This document shows positions 36,596-48,415 of a stretch of DNA of 64,000 bases, in pieces. The DNA lies in contig NC_085137.1 of NCBI RefSeq assembly GCF_035046485.1, positions 373,674,706-373,738,705 on the forward strand, in the 5' to 3' direction. The notes beneath the pieces were generated by a model. The model was given only the letters and a program-made list of their open reading frames with translations. It did not search any database and had not been told where the DNA came from. Every line of letters begins with the position of its first letter. The stretch's first letter is position 1. Source of the DNA: Aedes albopictus. Taxonomy: Eukaryota > Arthropoda > Insecta > Diptera > Culicidae. Position numbers and translations under genes: made by a program.

Positions 36596-36792
36596 AATAG
36601 AGTTAATAAACTATAGAAGACGAATGTCGCTGCTGTTCCCTTTGTTCTCGCTCGCAAACATGTCGGGTACCTATCTGTCAAACTGCATACTTTTTCGCTT
36701 TGACACTTATAGCCTGGCCTATCTCCGCCAGCAAGAGATGTTTCGGCAGCGACGCCAGCGACATTCTTCCTCTATAGTTTATTACCTCTATT
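36596..36792. mobile_element. MITE with AATAGAG ends and 8-bp duplication AGATAAAC
   Basis: A 197-bp element flanked by AGATAAAC at 36588-36595 and 36793-36800. Inverted ends read AATAGAGTTAATAAACTATA and AATAGAGGTAATAAACTATA. The 8-bp duplication includes the last bases of the CTGCCC MITE, so this one inserted later. Confidence 0.85.
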
Positions 36793-36812
36793 AGATAAAC
36801 TTACATTAAGAT

Positions 36813-37161
36813 CAAGGTTGTTAATCGATAAATTATCGTTATCGCCGATAAATTTAACGTCTGTTATCGTTTATCGTCGATAACGATAACGTCTTCAGAC
36901 GGATTCGTCATCGGCGATACAGTTAACTGTTGAAATTATCGACTCGATAATGTCTCCAGAAAATTTTCTTCAAGATCTGAACCGTTGCGTTGTTGATGCT
37001 GTCACTAGGGTACTAGATTTATCGCAAAATTATCGAAGGTACGTTGATCTTCGCGTTGATTCATCGTTTGGTTATCGTTATCGAGAGATTATCGAGCAAC
37101 CTTCATCGTTATCGAGTTTGCGTTGAGTTAACTGTCGATAGTTTATCGGTTAACAACCTTG
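36813..37161. mobile_element. hAT-type MITE with CAAGGTTG ends and 8-bp duplication ATTAAGAT
   Basis: A 349-bp element, flanked by ATTAAGAT at 36805-36812 and 37162-37169. Ends CAAGGTTGTTAATCGATAA and inverted CAAGGTTGTTAACCGATAA. The interior is very rich in ATCGATAA and TTATCG motifs. The 8-bp duplication fits hAT. Confidence 0.88.
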
Positions 37162-37393
37162 ATTAAGATAAACACTTGTTTCAAAATTCTGCCACTAGGC
37201 GGCGTTTACCGTTTTTTTCGTATTTTTTCGATTTTTTTGGGGTTTTTCGGCTCAGCAAAACTAGTGTCGCCCCCCCCGATAACTTAGAAAGTTGGTGCAT
37301 GTTTACTAGCGCCTCCTAGTGGCAGAATTTTGAAACAAGTGTTTATTTTTATTTCATGTTCATGTCATACTGATCAACTTTGCCGAAGACACC

Positions 37394-37557
37394 CAAGCAA
37401 CACACATGTTATATATTAGTTACGACAGCGCAAGTTTTGGTTGTATAGAAGTTTATTTTTAGTTATTTTAACACAACGTTAGAATTACGTCAAATTAACT
37501 TCTATACAACCAAAACTTGCGCTGTCGTAACTAATATATAACATGTGTGTTACTTGG
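37394..37557. mobile_element. 164-bp hairpin MITE, about 60-bp arms almost identical
   Basis: Arms run CAAGCAACACACATG... and inverted CAAGTAACACACATG..., about 60 bp with one difference seen. GACACC is duplicated at 37388-37393 and 37558-37563, and removal restores the host unit. Near-identical arms suggest recent insertion. The fold would resemble a long pre-miRNA-like hairpin. Confidence 0.85.
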
Positions 37558-38488
37558 GACACCAACTTTCTAAGTTATCGGGATTCTTAGATACGAGGTT
37601 TTGAAAATTTACATGCTCACTACGCCGCCTAGTGGCAGAATTGCGAAACAAGTATTTTTTTTATGTAAGTTTATGTCGTACTGATCAACTTCGCCAAAGA
37701 CACCAACTTTCTAAGTTATCGGGATTCCGAGATATGAGGTTTTGAAAATTAACTTGCTCACTAGCGCCGCCCAGTGGAGGAATTTCGAACTTAGCAACTC
37801 ATCGTCAGTAAGTTATTGGCGTACCCAACAACATTCCCGAAGACACTATCCTTTAAAATTATTAGGGTCTTGAGCTGTCGCATATCGTAACGTTTGCTTG
37901 ACCATTTGATATGGTTCCTGTAGTGCAATTTAGCATCAAACTGTTGATGGTCCCTCTAGCGGTCAAGTTGCCAACTAATCATATGAACCAAAGCTCTAAA
38001 TGGTAGATCTTATCAAGCCCTTAAACTTTGCCGAAGAAAGTATTGTGCTATCTCTTAACACACCCGAGATAATAGGCTACACCCCCAAAAAACCGAAATC
38101 CCATAAGCTCTTAGTCTCCTATTAAGCGGATTCCTATTGCGCCCCCGAGCAGTGATCTTATAAGAGTCTCGACTGTAGTTCAACAATGCTAAGTATCCAC
38201 ACAATAACCTGTACTCAGCTGGTGGTTTCAATTCGGGTCTGTAGCATCATAGAGTGCAAACTGAACCACTGACCTTCAAAAATTCAGAGAAAAAAACCCA
38301 CATTGAACTGCGAACACTTACACACTTTTCGACGTTTTGTCATCCATTCTGCGCCCATTTGACGTTAACCAACTTATGTTTAAATAATCCATCATCTCTA
38401 ACAGGCTAATTTTCTGAAAAGTTTAAAAAAAAATTTATTCCCCGGATTCTTTCAGATATTCCTCCAGAGATTTCCACAGGAACTAGAT

Positions 38489-38955
38489 CAGGGGTTCCCA
38501 ACCTTTTTGAGGTGGCGACCCCCTTTAAGAATTGTCAACACATCTGCGGCCCAATGAAAATTTTTGAAAAAAAAATTGAATTAAATGAACGAAATCGATT
38601 TTTTGGGTACAGTGACGAAGCTAGAAATTTACTGTGGAAGGGATTTTCGACGATCAATGAAACTTTTTTCTATTCGACACTCACATTTCGTAAAAATGAT
38701 GTCATGTACATAAAATTTGAGTCGTAGCTGGAAAATAGCGGCGCACCCGAAAATTTTTTTCTTCTGAAGGCGTTTTATACTGAAAATTTGTTCCTCAAAT
38801 TGTTTCTTTTGGGGGTGGCGGAATACAAAATTAAAAATTAGTAAAATTCGCACAAAATAGAATAAAAATTTAACAATTGTTTTGGTAACATTGCGGCCCC
38901 CTCGACTGGCTTCACGGCCCCCAGGGGGCCGTGGACCACCGGTTGGGAATCCGTG
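38489..38955 (+). mobile_element. hAT MITE with CAGGGGTTCCCAACC end, copy 1
   Basis: A 467-bp element flanked by the 8-bp duplication AACTAGAT (38481-38488 and 38956-38963). The left end CAGGGGTTCCCAACC is a common hAT terminus. The right end is CACGGATTCCCAACCGGTGG inverted. A second copy is at 49958-50420 in the opposite orientation. Short ORFs across it are accidental. Confidence 0.92.
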
Positions 38956-38963
38956 AACTAGAT

Positions 38964-40640
38964 GGAAGTTTATTCAAAAAATCCTCTATGGATTCATTTT
39001 GAAATTCCTCCTTGGACTCCTTCTGAAACTTTTTCAGGAATTCCTTCGAAACTATGGCTTAAAGATTTTTTCACAAATGTGAGTAAGGGATATCCTCAGC
39101 AAATTTTTGTATGGATTTTTGTTTTCAGAATTTTCATAATTAAAAAAAATCCTGCAGGTACTGCAAGAACTTCTTCCAAGGGTTGTTGCAAAGTTCCTTA
39201 ACAAATTTCGCCAGAGGTGACTGACAAAACTTCTAGAAGGTTTCGTATTAAAATTTCTCCTGTGGTTCCTTCAGAAATATCTTCTGGGATTGTTTTAGAT
39301 ATTTCTCCTGGAATTATTTAATTCTCCATGGATTTTCACATAAGCACTTTATAACATCACATTAAAAAATGGAGTATGTCTTCAAGGGTTAGCTGAAGGA
39401 ATTTCTATAGGAACCCTGGAGATTCCAGGATTTTTTTTTTAATTTATTGAAGAGATTCTTTGAAATAATTCCTGAAGAAGTTTCTGGAGGAATTCCTGAG
39501 GAATACTAGGAGGAACTTCTTGGGATGGATCTGGAAGAATTCTTAGACAATTTTAATTAAAGACTTTTGGAGGAATTGAAGTAAAAATTCCCGGAAGAGT
39601 TTCTGAGAAAATCTCTGATGGGATTTCCAAAAAACACCCTTGTGGAATTTCTGAATTAAACCTCGCAGCGAATTTCTTCGTTCCAAAAAAAAAAAAATTC
39701 TGCGGGAATGCGTGTTGAAAAAGCAGACAAATTTACTGGAGGAATTCTTGAATGGCGTTGGGTAAATAATAAATCCGTTTAAATAATAAACACTGCCTAG
39801 CCACAAATAGTCACTAGCTAAGATAACAGTCGAGCCTTGAAAATAATTCTCTAAATAGATGTTTGAAGGGATTGTTGAATTGAAGGGATTGTTGAATTGA
39901 AGGGATTTTTGAAGCAAACCTTGGCAGAACTCCTGGAGATACTAATGAAGGAATTCTTGAGAGAATTACTTGCAAAAGGTTTGAAAGGTACTAGTGGGCA
40001 AAACCCCTGAAGCAATTGCTAGCTAGAGTAATCTCTAGAGAAATTTCAAAGAAAAATTTTGCAGCAAAAATCTAAAATAAATCAGGAAAAAATCTTGAAG
40101 GAACCTCCAAAGAAATTTCCGAATAAATTGATTTTTTTTGTGGAGTCTCTGAAGGACTATCTTGAAAACTGGAGAATGTTTCGTAGTAAACGTAAATAAG
40201 AATTTCTTGAGATATTCCGGGAGAACCGCTAAGAAATAAATCCTGAGTAATTTCTAAAGAAATTCCTAAAAGAATCTCTTAAGTGATACTTGGAGGGTCC
40301 ACGGAAGAAAAATCTGAAAATCCCTGAAAAAAAGGTATAAATAAATCCCAAGAGATGTTCATGATGTAACCCGTTGTGCCATATCTGAGGACCTCTAGGA
40401 CTTCTACAAGAATCTTTTGAAAATTTTCTAGAGAAATTTCTGAGGAAATATCTGAGAGGATCCGTGAAGGAATTTCTGAAAAGAACACTAGAGAACTACA
40501 CAGATAAGTTCCTAAAGGAACTTTCCGAAGGATTCCAACAAAAATTTCAGAAGGCATTCCTGCAAAAAAAAACTGAAGTTCTGAAGGAATTAATAGAGGG
40601 GTTTTGGGATGAATATCCGGAATAGTACTGTCATGGTAAA
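38964..40640. repeat. GGAATTCC-type degenerate minisatellite
   Basis: Long run of TCCTTCAGAAAT, GGAATTCCTGA and AAGGAATTTC variants. A short clean tandem (TTGAATTGAAGGGATTG, about three units) is at 39865-39905. The stretch 40385-40625 is a near-copy of 43160-43390. Confidence 0.7.
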
Positions 40641-41025
40641 ATCAGAGCAGGTTACCCAAGGTTTCTAAATTTCAGCGCCCGCTATACTGGTACGCCCCCA
40701 AACCGGGAAAACCCTTCCATGTATTATTATTTCTCGATGTGTTTCTGTAATTATTGCGGAAGGAACTTTCTTTTTTGGATTCCTTACAAGGTTTAAATTC
40801 TGCAGATTACCTGTAAGGACATAAATTTCTTTAGGGATTTTTTTTGTATTTTTCAAAAAAAATTACGGAATGTTTTCAGAAAGAAGATTGCCACAGGATT
40901 TCTGAGAATGAGTTTTAACAAGAGTTCCTCTAAGTATCCTGCATTTAGATCCCTGTCAATAAATTTCTTTATGAAAAAAAACTGTCTCCATACTGAGATT
41001 TCTGAAGGGATTCAATTAAGGAAAT

Positions 41026-41204
41026 CGTGGAGCGGACCTGATGTGATGGTTAGAACACTTGATTATCACGCCGTGGACCTGGGATCGAATCCCACTCCCG
41101 ACAAACTTGCAAAATGTGAGTTCTTCCTTCGGAAGGGAAGTAAAGGGTGGGCCCCGAGATGAACTAGCCTAGGGATAAAAATCTCGTTAACACAAATAAA
41201 AAAA
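41026..41204 (+). mobile_element. tRNA-derived SINE with 12-bp target duplication
   Basis: Pol III A-box region (GATGTGATGGTTAGAACAC) and B box (GGGATCGAATCCC) lie in the first 80 bases. The body contains TTCCTTCGGAAGGGAAGTAA and CCCGAGATGAACTAGCC, and the tail is A-rich. AATTAAGGAAAT is duplicated at 41014-41025 and 41205-41216. It resembles known Aedes SINEs. It landed inside the GGAATTCC minisatellite. Confidence 0.9.
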
Positions 41205-41216
41205 AATTAAGGAAAT

Positions 41217-42027
41217 TCATCCAAGGATTACTACATAAGAACATGAATGAATTCTTTCATTTCTTCAAACATTTCCGTAGATACTTCATATTTTCAGATT
41301 TTTTTCCAGGAGTTTTTCCTTGGGATTTCTTTGGAAATTCTTCCAGACATTCTTCAAGAAATTCAACTAGGAATTTCTCCAAACGTCTGTCTCTTTGAAA
41401 GATGCATTTTGAGGAGATTTGATTTTCACAAAGATTTGGATATTATTTCTTTAGATATTTATTTTAGAAAAAAATATTTTATTTCAAAAACTTCAGAAAT
41501 TATGACCTAAATTTTTCCAGAGGTATTTAGGTATTTAGGTATTAGTCCATATAGGGTCTTGTACCATTTGGACAGGTGTACCTATTTTGGGCACTTGCCG
41601 CTATAACTAAGTCAATTTCATACCGATTGATTTCAAATTTTGTATAGAGTTAGGCACTTACAGTATCTAACTCTGTACAAAAATTCAAATCAATCGGTTT
41701 GAAATTGACTTATTTATAGCGGCAAGTGCCCAAAATAGGTACACCTGCCCAAATGGTACAAGACCCTATTCAGTAATTTTCTTGAGCATGTATTTTGAAA
41801 TTCCTCTAGAAAATTTCCAGGAGATTCTTCTGGAAGTTCCTCCAAGGATTTCCCCAAATAGTTCCTTCAGGTATTCATCCAGGCATTGCTTTAGATTTAT
41901 TCAGACTTTCTTCAGGTTGTTTAAGTTTTTTGAATTCTTAGATTATTTCAACAATTTATGTAGAAATTACTTAAGAACCTATTTCTTAGCATTTTTCATG
42001 GAATTTTTCAAGAAATTTTGATTTGAA
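41217..42027. repeat. GGAATTCC-type minisatellite, T-rich polarity
   Basis: TTTCCAGGAGTTTTTCC, ATTCTTCCAGA and similar variants, interrupted by the fold-back MITE at 41552-41768. Confidence 0.6.
41552..41768. mobile_element. 217-bp fold-back MITE with TAGGGTC ends
   Basis: Nearly the whole element is an inverted repeat: TAGGGTCTTGTACCATTTGG at the left and the same sequence inverted at the right with one or two differences. The arms are about 105 bp around a short centre. Confidence 0.88.
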
Positions 42028-43018
42028 TACCGTAAAACGGGGTAACTTTGATAGTTTTTCAATGAATTTTCTTAATATTTTTCCATGTAACAGTAATTTT
42101 CCTTGTTTTATATTTTTAAAACAAGTACTGGGGTATCAGTTATCAATTGCAATTGAAAGATTCGATAATCTTAAATATATTGGGTGACTTTCAGTTTTTC
42201 ATATGAGCGAGAATCAGATATTCATTTTAGGGTAACTTTGATAGTGCCCTGAAAACACGTCAAATCTTAAAAAATAATCACAGATTGAAAGCTAAGGAGT
42301 ATGAACATGACGAGAGAAACTTTGTGGAATATATCAGATAAAGTTTTTATATCAAAACATTGATTTTATACTAAATTCTACATATAAAAATGAGTTTGTG
42401 AAGTATTGGGTGAAAAACAAGTGAATTTTGCTATAAAAAATCATTATCTTTGTAAAAGTATATGTTTAGCGGTACGTCAACATATGATTGCATGCTATTC
42501 AAGGTGAGTTTTCTTTTTTTGGGTAGTTTTTGAATGTTTTATTAACAAATTTTGAACAACACAGATTTATCTACATGAAATTACAAGGGCATTGCATACT
42601 TTTAGGCGTTTATCGATGTATGGAGATTTATGTCCCAATTTACAAAATTACTTTCATTTCGTAAAAAAAACATCGTTAAGAGATTCAAGGCCAGATTTGG
42701 AATCTACTATGATGAATCTATCGAGAATAAGAGTCCATTCATTGAAAAAAATGGTGAAACGAAGTCATATAGCAGATTGTTTGAAGGGTTTGACAAATGA
42801 CAAAAATATCAACAATTTTTATTTGTTGTCCAAAAAGTTGTACAAAAACTAGGTTTTAATGAAAATACGTCTAAGAGGAACTTTCATATGTATAGAGTTG
42901 ACCTACGTTTTCCTTATTCTTAACTGGTTGACGGAATCATAGTTATAAGATAAACTATAAAATGCCTGTCGCACTATCAAAGTTACCCGCATTATCAAAG
43001 ATACCCCGTTTTACGGTA
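42028..43018. mobile_element. TIR element with TACCGTAAAACGGGGTA ends
   Basis: A 991-bp element with left end TACCGTAAAACGGGGTAACT and inverted right end TACCGTAAAACGGGGTATCT, both continuing TTTGATA. The TA at each end may be the target duplication. An 86-codon ORF at 42592-42852 does not start at ATG and has no domain. Inverse pieces related to its interior occur at about 45960-46130. Confidence 0.85.
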
Positions 43019-43129
43019 CCACATAAAACTAGTATAGAACAACTAGCTTTTTCACATGCTCGTATAAAACCAGGATAAAACATGAATAAATCTTCAAGGC
43101 ATGCTGATTGTTACTTGGGACGTTGAGCA

Positions 43130-43750
43130 ATATCTGAGTACCTTCTGGGCAACCTCCCGGATGAACTTCTAGAAGAATCTTTTGAAAATTTTCTAGAGAA
43201 GTTTCTGAGGAAATACCTGAGAGAATCCGTGAAGGAGTTTCTGAAAAGAACACTAGAGAAATACACAGATAAGTACCTAAAGGAGCTTTTCAAAGGATTC
43301 CAACAAAAATTTCAGAAGGCATTCCGGCAAAAAAATAACTGAAGTTCTGAAGGAATTAATAGAGGGACTTTGGGATGAATATCCGGAGGTACCTCTGGAA
43401 AACATGCTGCATGAATCTCTTGTGGGATTGCTAAAAAATAACTAGAGTAAGTAAGCTTCGTTGAAACTGGTAAAGAAATTTCTAGATGAACTCCTGAATC
43501 TATTTGAGAATTTCTGCAGGAATTTAAACTTTGACGGAATAACTGGCCCAAGGAAGGCCTAGAGGAATCCCTTGAGAATTTTTTTATAAATTTCTAGGAA
43601 TAACACGAAAAAACATTCCTGAAGAAAATTTTGAAGATTCTGGATGTATCTTTGGAGGAGTTGATGTTAAACTCATGAAAACAGGTCCTACAATAATTTC
43701 AGAAAAGAATCTTAAAAAATATTTCAACCAAGAGTTTCATAGCAATAACT
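43130..43750. repeat. GGAATTCC-type minisatellite with a 230-bp copy of upstream sequence
   Basis: Bases 43160-43390 match 40385-40625 at roughly 90 percent by eye, in the same orientation (landmarks TCTTTTGAAAATTTTCTAGA and GGATTCCAACAAAAATTTCA). Confidence 0.75.
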
Positions 43751-44907
43751 GTTTGTTCAGCATTCTTTAAGAAATTATTGGTCGAATTTCAGAAGAAATC
43801 ATCGAACAACCTCCAGACCCTAAGTTTGTTAAACTTGCAGATCCTTTGAATAACACTTTCCTTAATCCACAATGAAAATTACAAAACTATATGTTGTTTT
43901 GAAGAGCGCCAAAATCGTCACATATATATATATTTTTACTTTATGGTAACCTCAGTTTTTCATAAAACTAGTTTTTCTAATAATGAGAGAAAAAACTAAG
44001 ATCGACAGCACTCCATTTCATCAAAGAATGGGCATAAGATAAATGAAATTTGCTTTCATGGGCGCGTATTCTGAAAAGCTATTGTCCTAATTAGGGAAAA
44101 ATCATCCAAAAATGTGCATAAAGTACAATACTAAAGCAATTTTTCTAGGAGCTCTGATTTTACCATTTACATCACTAATCCTAATTGTAAAAAGACCTAC
44201 TATTTCTGCTTTTTCCTTTATAAATTTCCTGATAAACGTCCTCATGAAATCTCTCAAAAATCTATTGCATAATTCTTGTAAAGGAAGGTTTTATTGCTGC
44301 TTCTTTACACTCAAACCTTTTGCATAAGGTAGGCGAGAATTGTAGTTTTGATACAGAAAACAACTTATTCTGTGATGAAGTTTTAAAGAACTAGCAGTGC
44401 AGAATAAAAAAAATCAAGCCGGTTACGCCGCCGCCGCTGCCTCAAGTTACTATATATATCGCCGCCGATAAAATGTGCTTCGGCGCGCACGTCTACCATA
44501 TATTTACTATCTACTTTTTGATAATCGTTTTAAAAAATGTTGGTGTTTTCAGCGAAACATCTTTCTTGATTTTTGGCCCAATGTCACCCCGACTGGCGCA
44601 AACCGATCACCTTACAATGGTGCATTGCGGTGTTAGATCTACCGCTCCAAATTTAGATCTTGCTACATATTTTTCTGTCTAAAGTAATCGGACAGTCATG
44701 CACATTCTAAAATCTATGTTAGGTGTTCTTTTTTATGTGAGTGTTATATTGCAATTTTTACTGCTAATTCACATTTTATTTCAGTAGGATTCAGGTATAT
44801 TCCAAATGCTAACCAAATAAAGTCATAACATTTTAGTTTTCAGATAACAAAAAGGTAAAAATGTTCTAACATATAATAAACAATTACACTTATACACACC
44901 TTACACA
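43751..44907. other. Non-coding DNA, nothing recognised
   Basis: A short GCCGCCGCCGCTGCC patch at about 44427-44441 and TATATATA runs are present. No gene or transposon ends recognised. Confidence 0.3.
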
Positions 44908-46529
44908 TACAGGGGTTGGCCAAAATGTTTGGGATAGGCAACTTTTTTATCTCCCACAAAAAAGTTCAACATGCTGTAACTTTTCATAGAGTACATCAAA
45001 ACTGTTTGTTAACCTATTATATGTGCATCATTGTTACAAATTTGGGCTCGATTGATTAATTTTTTTCGAAGTTCGGGTGAAACACTATTATTTAGACAAC
45101 TAATTTTTGAACTGTCATATCTCGGAAACAAGTGAACCGAATTGAATGAATTGTTTAACGTTTATCAACAATATATTGATTCTTAGTACGACGTTACAAA
45201 ATGTAATATTTTCTCACGGCGAATTAAATTAAACCGGATTGAAATTTTTACCCATATAGTGGAAAATAAGTCAAATTTACAATACCACACAAAAATTACT
45301 AAATGTGTTCTTCCTTCAATCTAAAGAGGCTCTAATATATGTTATTGGAGATAACTTGAGAACAGAAGTGGAAAATCTTTGGATATCAACACTAAAATTT
45401 ATTGACATTGATGTAAAAAAAATACATTTTTTCGAGAAAAATCCAAAAAAGTGTCAATCCATGATAACTTTTTTCAACGTTAAAAAGTACCTATGTTTTA
45501 ATAGTTTGTGAAGCATTTACATATTGTTAGTGTACGTTCAAAATTTCATTCAATTCGGTTCACTGGTTTCCGAGATATGACACCTAAAAATGAGTTGTCT
45601 GAAAAATAGTGTTTTACCCGAACGGTTCTAATTTTGCGAAACATTAACCCGTTAACGCCCAAGGTGTCTCACAATTTAAATCTTCAAATAAATTTGTTAT
45701 CAAAGGTCAAGTTCCAATAAAATAAGCATGATTTGATGAAAAAGTTGGAAGTCTATGGTGTAGTTCCAAAAAAATTCTTCATTGTAGGTCCTCAATATCT
45801 GATAATTTTCTTGAGTTCTACTTCAGCAAAACTTCTACACTATCGTTATATTCTGATCCGTATAGATAAAATGCAGCTCTAAACAAGTGAGAGAGATGAT
45901 AACCACTCAAAAAGAATAGAAAAAGGACTTATAAATTGGGGCAGAAATATAACCCGATAAACGCCTAAAAGTATGCAATGCATGGTTCTTGTAATTTCAT
46001 GTAGTTTCGACTGCAGTGTTCATTATGTCTCATTTTTTTAACAAATCAAATAAAGAGAGCTCACTATGCGTGGCATAAGCAAACGTTAAAATACTTCAGA
46101 AGTTAGATTTTACACAGATAATTATTTCTAATAAAGTAATTGAGTTTTTCCTTCAGCACCCCACAAACACTCTTTACGTACTCACCATACGTAAACTTTT
46201 CAGAAGTTTTTTTTTTATATTTGAAAAAGAAAATCGTGTTAAGTAATGTTCCATTTAATTTGTCTACTTTGACAGATACGTATTTCGACCTCAACTATAT
46301 ATTCGTCTTCGGTGTCTCGTATTTACAGGTATTCTACTAACACGCCCAGGTTTATCATCATGCCATATTTTGATATAAAATTTCTACCAGATATACTCTA
46401 CACGGCTTCTCCACTTATGTTTGTACTACTCCATGATTGTTTATTCGTGAACAATATGTGAATTTTATGGTGTTATTCTGGGCACTATCAAAGTTACATC
46501 GAAAAGATAATGTGAAATCCCCGTATGAA

Positions 46530-47270
46530 TATACAGAAGGAATTCTGAGAGTCATATCTGGTAGAGTTCTGAAGGAATCTCAACTGAAAGCTTGGTAGGA
46601 ATCCCTGAAATAATCACAGGAGAAATCCCGGGAGGAATTGCTGTATAAATCCCGAGCGAGGACCCCGGCTCATAGAAAGAATTCCATTAGGATTCTCTGA
46701 ATATGTTTCGACAGAATCTTTGAAAGGACACTAAAATGAATCTGTGAAGTAATTCCAGAAGAAATCCGTAAAAGAATGCTGGGTAAAATTTCTGAAAGAA
46801 TCCTTTCAGGATTTTCTAAAGCAATTCTGGCAGAAATCCCTGAAGTTATTCCTGAAGGAATCTCGTAAAGAATACCTGATGTATTCCTAAGAAAGATCAT
46901 GACAGGAATGCCGGCCAGAAGCTGAGCAGACATTCCTGCAAGAACCATAGAAGATGTCTCTATGATCTAGGGTTGCCTGAAAACAATCTCGGAAGAAATA
47001 TATATTTTTTCATTTTTTTTTTTCAGAAGGGATCCCTTAAGGAATAACAACAGGAATCATGGAAGGAATCTTTGAAGGAATTCCAGCACAAATCCCTGAA
47101 AGAATGTAGAAAAGAATAACTAACAGAATCCTTTCAGGATTATCCAAAACAACGCCTGCAAAAATCCCTGAAGAGAACTCCGGAGCAATTCATACAGCAA
47201 TCTCGGAATCAATATCTAAAGGAATCTCGGGAATAAACCTGAGAAGATTCTCGAAAGGAATGCCTGAAGA
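46530..47270. repeat. GGAATTCC-type minisatellite inside the composite
   Basis: Units such as GGAATCTCGGAAGAAAT and CCTGAAGGAATC with drifting period; resumes at 47416-47470 after a small MITE. Confidence 0.7.
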
Positions 47271-47415
47271 CAAGCCCGTGCACAAGGGGGGGGGGGGGGG
47301 GTTTTGGGGGTTAAACCCTCCCCATTACCGACGCTTCATACACTAGGCGCCCCTCCGCCTTTTGCCAAAAATGGGAAAAACCCCTCCCTTGGCGCCACTT
47401 CTGTGCACGGGCCTG
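47271..47415. mobile_element. 145-bp hAT-type MITE with GCCCGTGCACA ends
   Basis: Flanked by the 8-bp duplication CCTGAAGA (47263-47270 and 47416-47423). Ends are CAAGCCCGTGCACA and inverted CAGGCCCGTGCACA. It contains a G run of about 16 bases and GGCGCC motifs. It inserted in the minisatellite. Confidence 0.88.
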
Positions 47416-47479
47416 CCTGAAGAAATCCTGGAAAGAATTCCTGAAGGTATCTCAAAAAAGAACCTCAGCTCATCTAATA

Positions 47480-47870
47480 TCATCTCAATTCTTCACCCTA
47501 TTCTCTAGCCTCTACCTTACTGTCTTCTTTGCCCTCTATTCCAACCCTCTATCCTACGCTCTATCATAACCTTCAACCCTACCATTTGCCCTACCCTCTA
47601 AACTATCCTTTATTATAACCACTGCCATATCCTTTACCGTACCCTCTAGTCTATATTGTGCTTAATCGTACGGTCTACCCTACTCTCTACCCTAACATTT
47701 TTCCTACCCTCAAACCTTCTCTCTATTCTACCCTTCTCCGTACCATCTACCCTATCCTCTACCCTAATATTCTACCCCACTCCCTATACTCTATCATTCA
47801 CCCAAACCCTCTACCCGACCGTCTGCTCCACCTTTTATCCTACCCGCTACCCTACCATCTACCCTTTAGA
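47480..47870. repeat. Pyrimidine-rich degenerate tandem (TACCCTC-like)
   Basis: About 390 bp of CTACCCTC, TACCCTAC and CTATCCT variants with no purine-rich interruption. A 142-codon ORF over it is a by-product of the repeat. Confidence 0.85.
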
Positions 47871-48415
47871 TACACATATTGCATGGTATTATAGCTCAAA
47901 CTACAATTCCGTAGCCACTAACTTGGGTATGGTCCGCCATCTTGGGTTTCAAAATGGCGTCGGATATTCATTTTTGAGTTCTACTCATGAAGCCCGATCG
48001 ATACCCATATTGCATGGTTTCAAAGCTCAAACTCTCATTCTGTGGCCGCCATATTGGATATGGGCCGCCATCTTGGATTTCTAAACAGAGTCAAGTATCG
48101 TTTTTTGACTTGTACTCATGAAGCCCGATCGATAGATACCCATATTGCATAATATCATAGCTCAAACTATCATTCCGTGGCCGCCATCTTGGATATAGTC
48201 CGCCATCTTGGATTTCAAAATGGCGTAAATTAACGATTTTTGACTTCGACTCATCAAGCCCGATCGATAGACACCCATATTGCATGGTATTATAGATCAA
48301 ACTGCCATTTCATGGCCGCCATATTGGATATGGTCCGCCATATTTGATTTCAAAATGGCGTCGGATATTCATTTTTGAGTTCTACTTGTGAAGCCCGATC
48401 GATAGATACCCATTA
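47871..48415 (+). repeat. 135-bp tandem array rich in GCCAT cores
   Basis: Units start TACCCATATTGCATGG-like at 47871, 48002, 48137, 48272 and 48407 (spacing 131-135). The last is cut by the element at 48416, and the array resumes at 49184. Each unit has CCGCCAT(A/C)TTGGAT twice and often AAAATGGCG, and ends AAGCCCGATCGATA. Confidence 0.9.

Larger units (their letters stand above)
35378..38175. mobile_element. Pogo-like TA-flanked fold-back element (2.8 kb, with nested insertions)
   Basis: Ends are CAGTCGAGTCTCTTAT and inverted CAGTCGAGACTCTTAT, flanked by TA (35376-35377 and 38176-38177). Such CAGTCGA ends are typical of pogo/Tigger/Jerky-type transposons, by memory. The arms are long: 35440-35700 is the inverse of about 37745-37995 (landmark GGTTCATATGATTAGTTGGC). 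No transposase is present. Four smaller elements sit inside (36355, 36596, 36813, 37394). Confidence 0.8.

Noticed and set aside
42592..42852. 86-codon ORF inside the TACCGTAAAACGGGG element
   Set aside because: Not ATG-initiated and lacks transposase motifs; the element is better read as a MITE.
47656..48084. 142-codon ORF
   Set aside because: Runs through a pyrimidine-rich tandem repeat.
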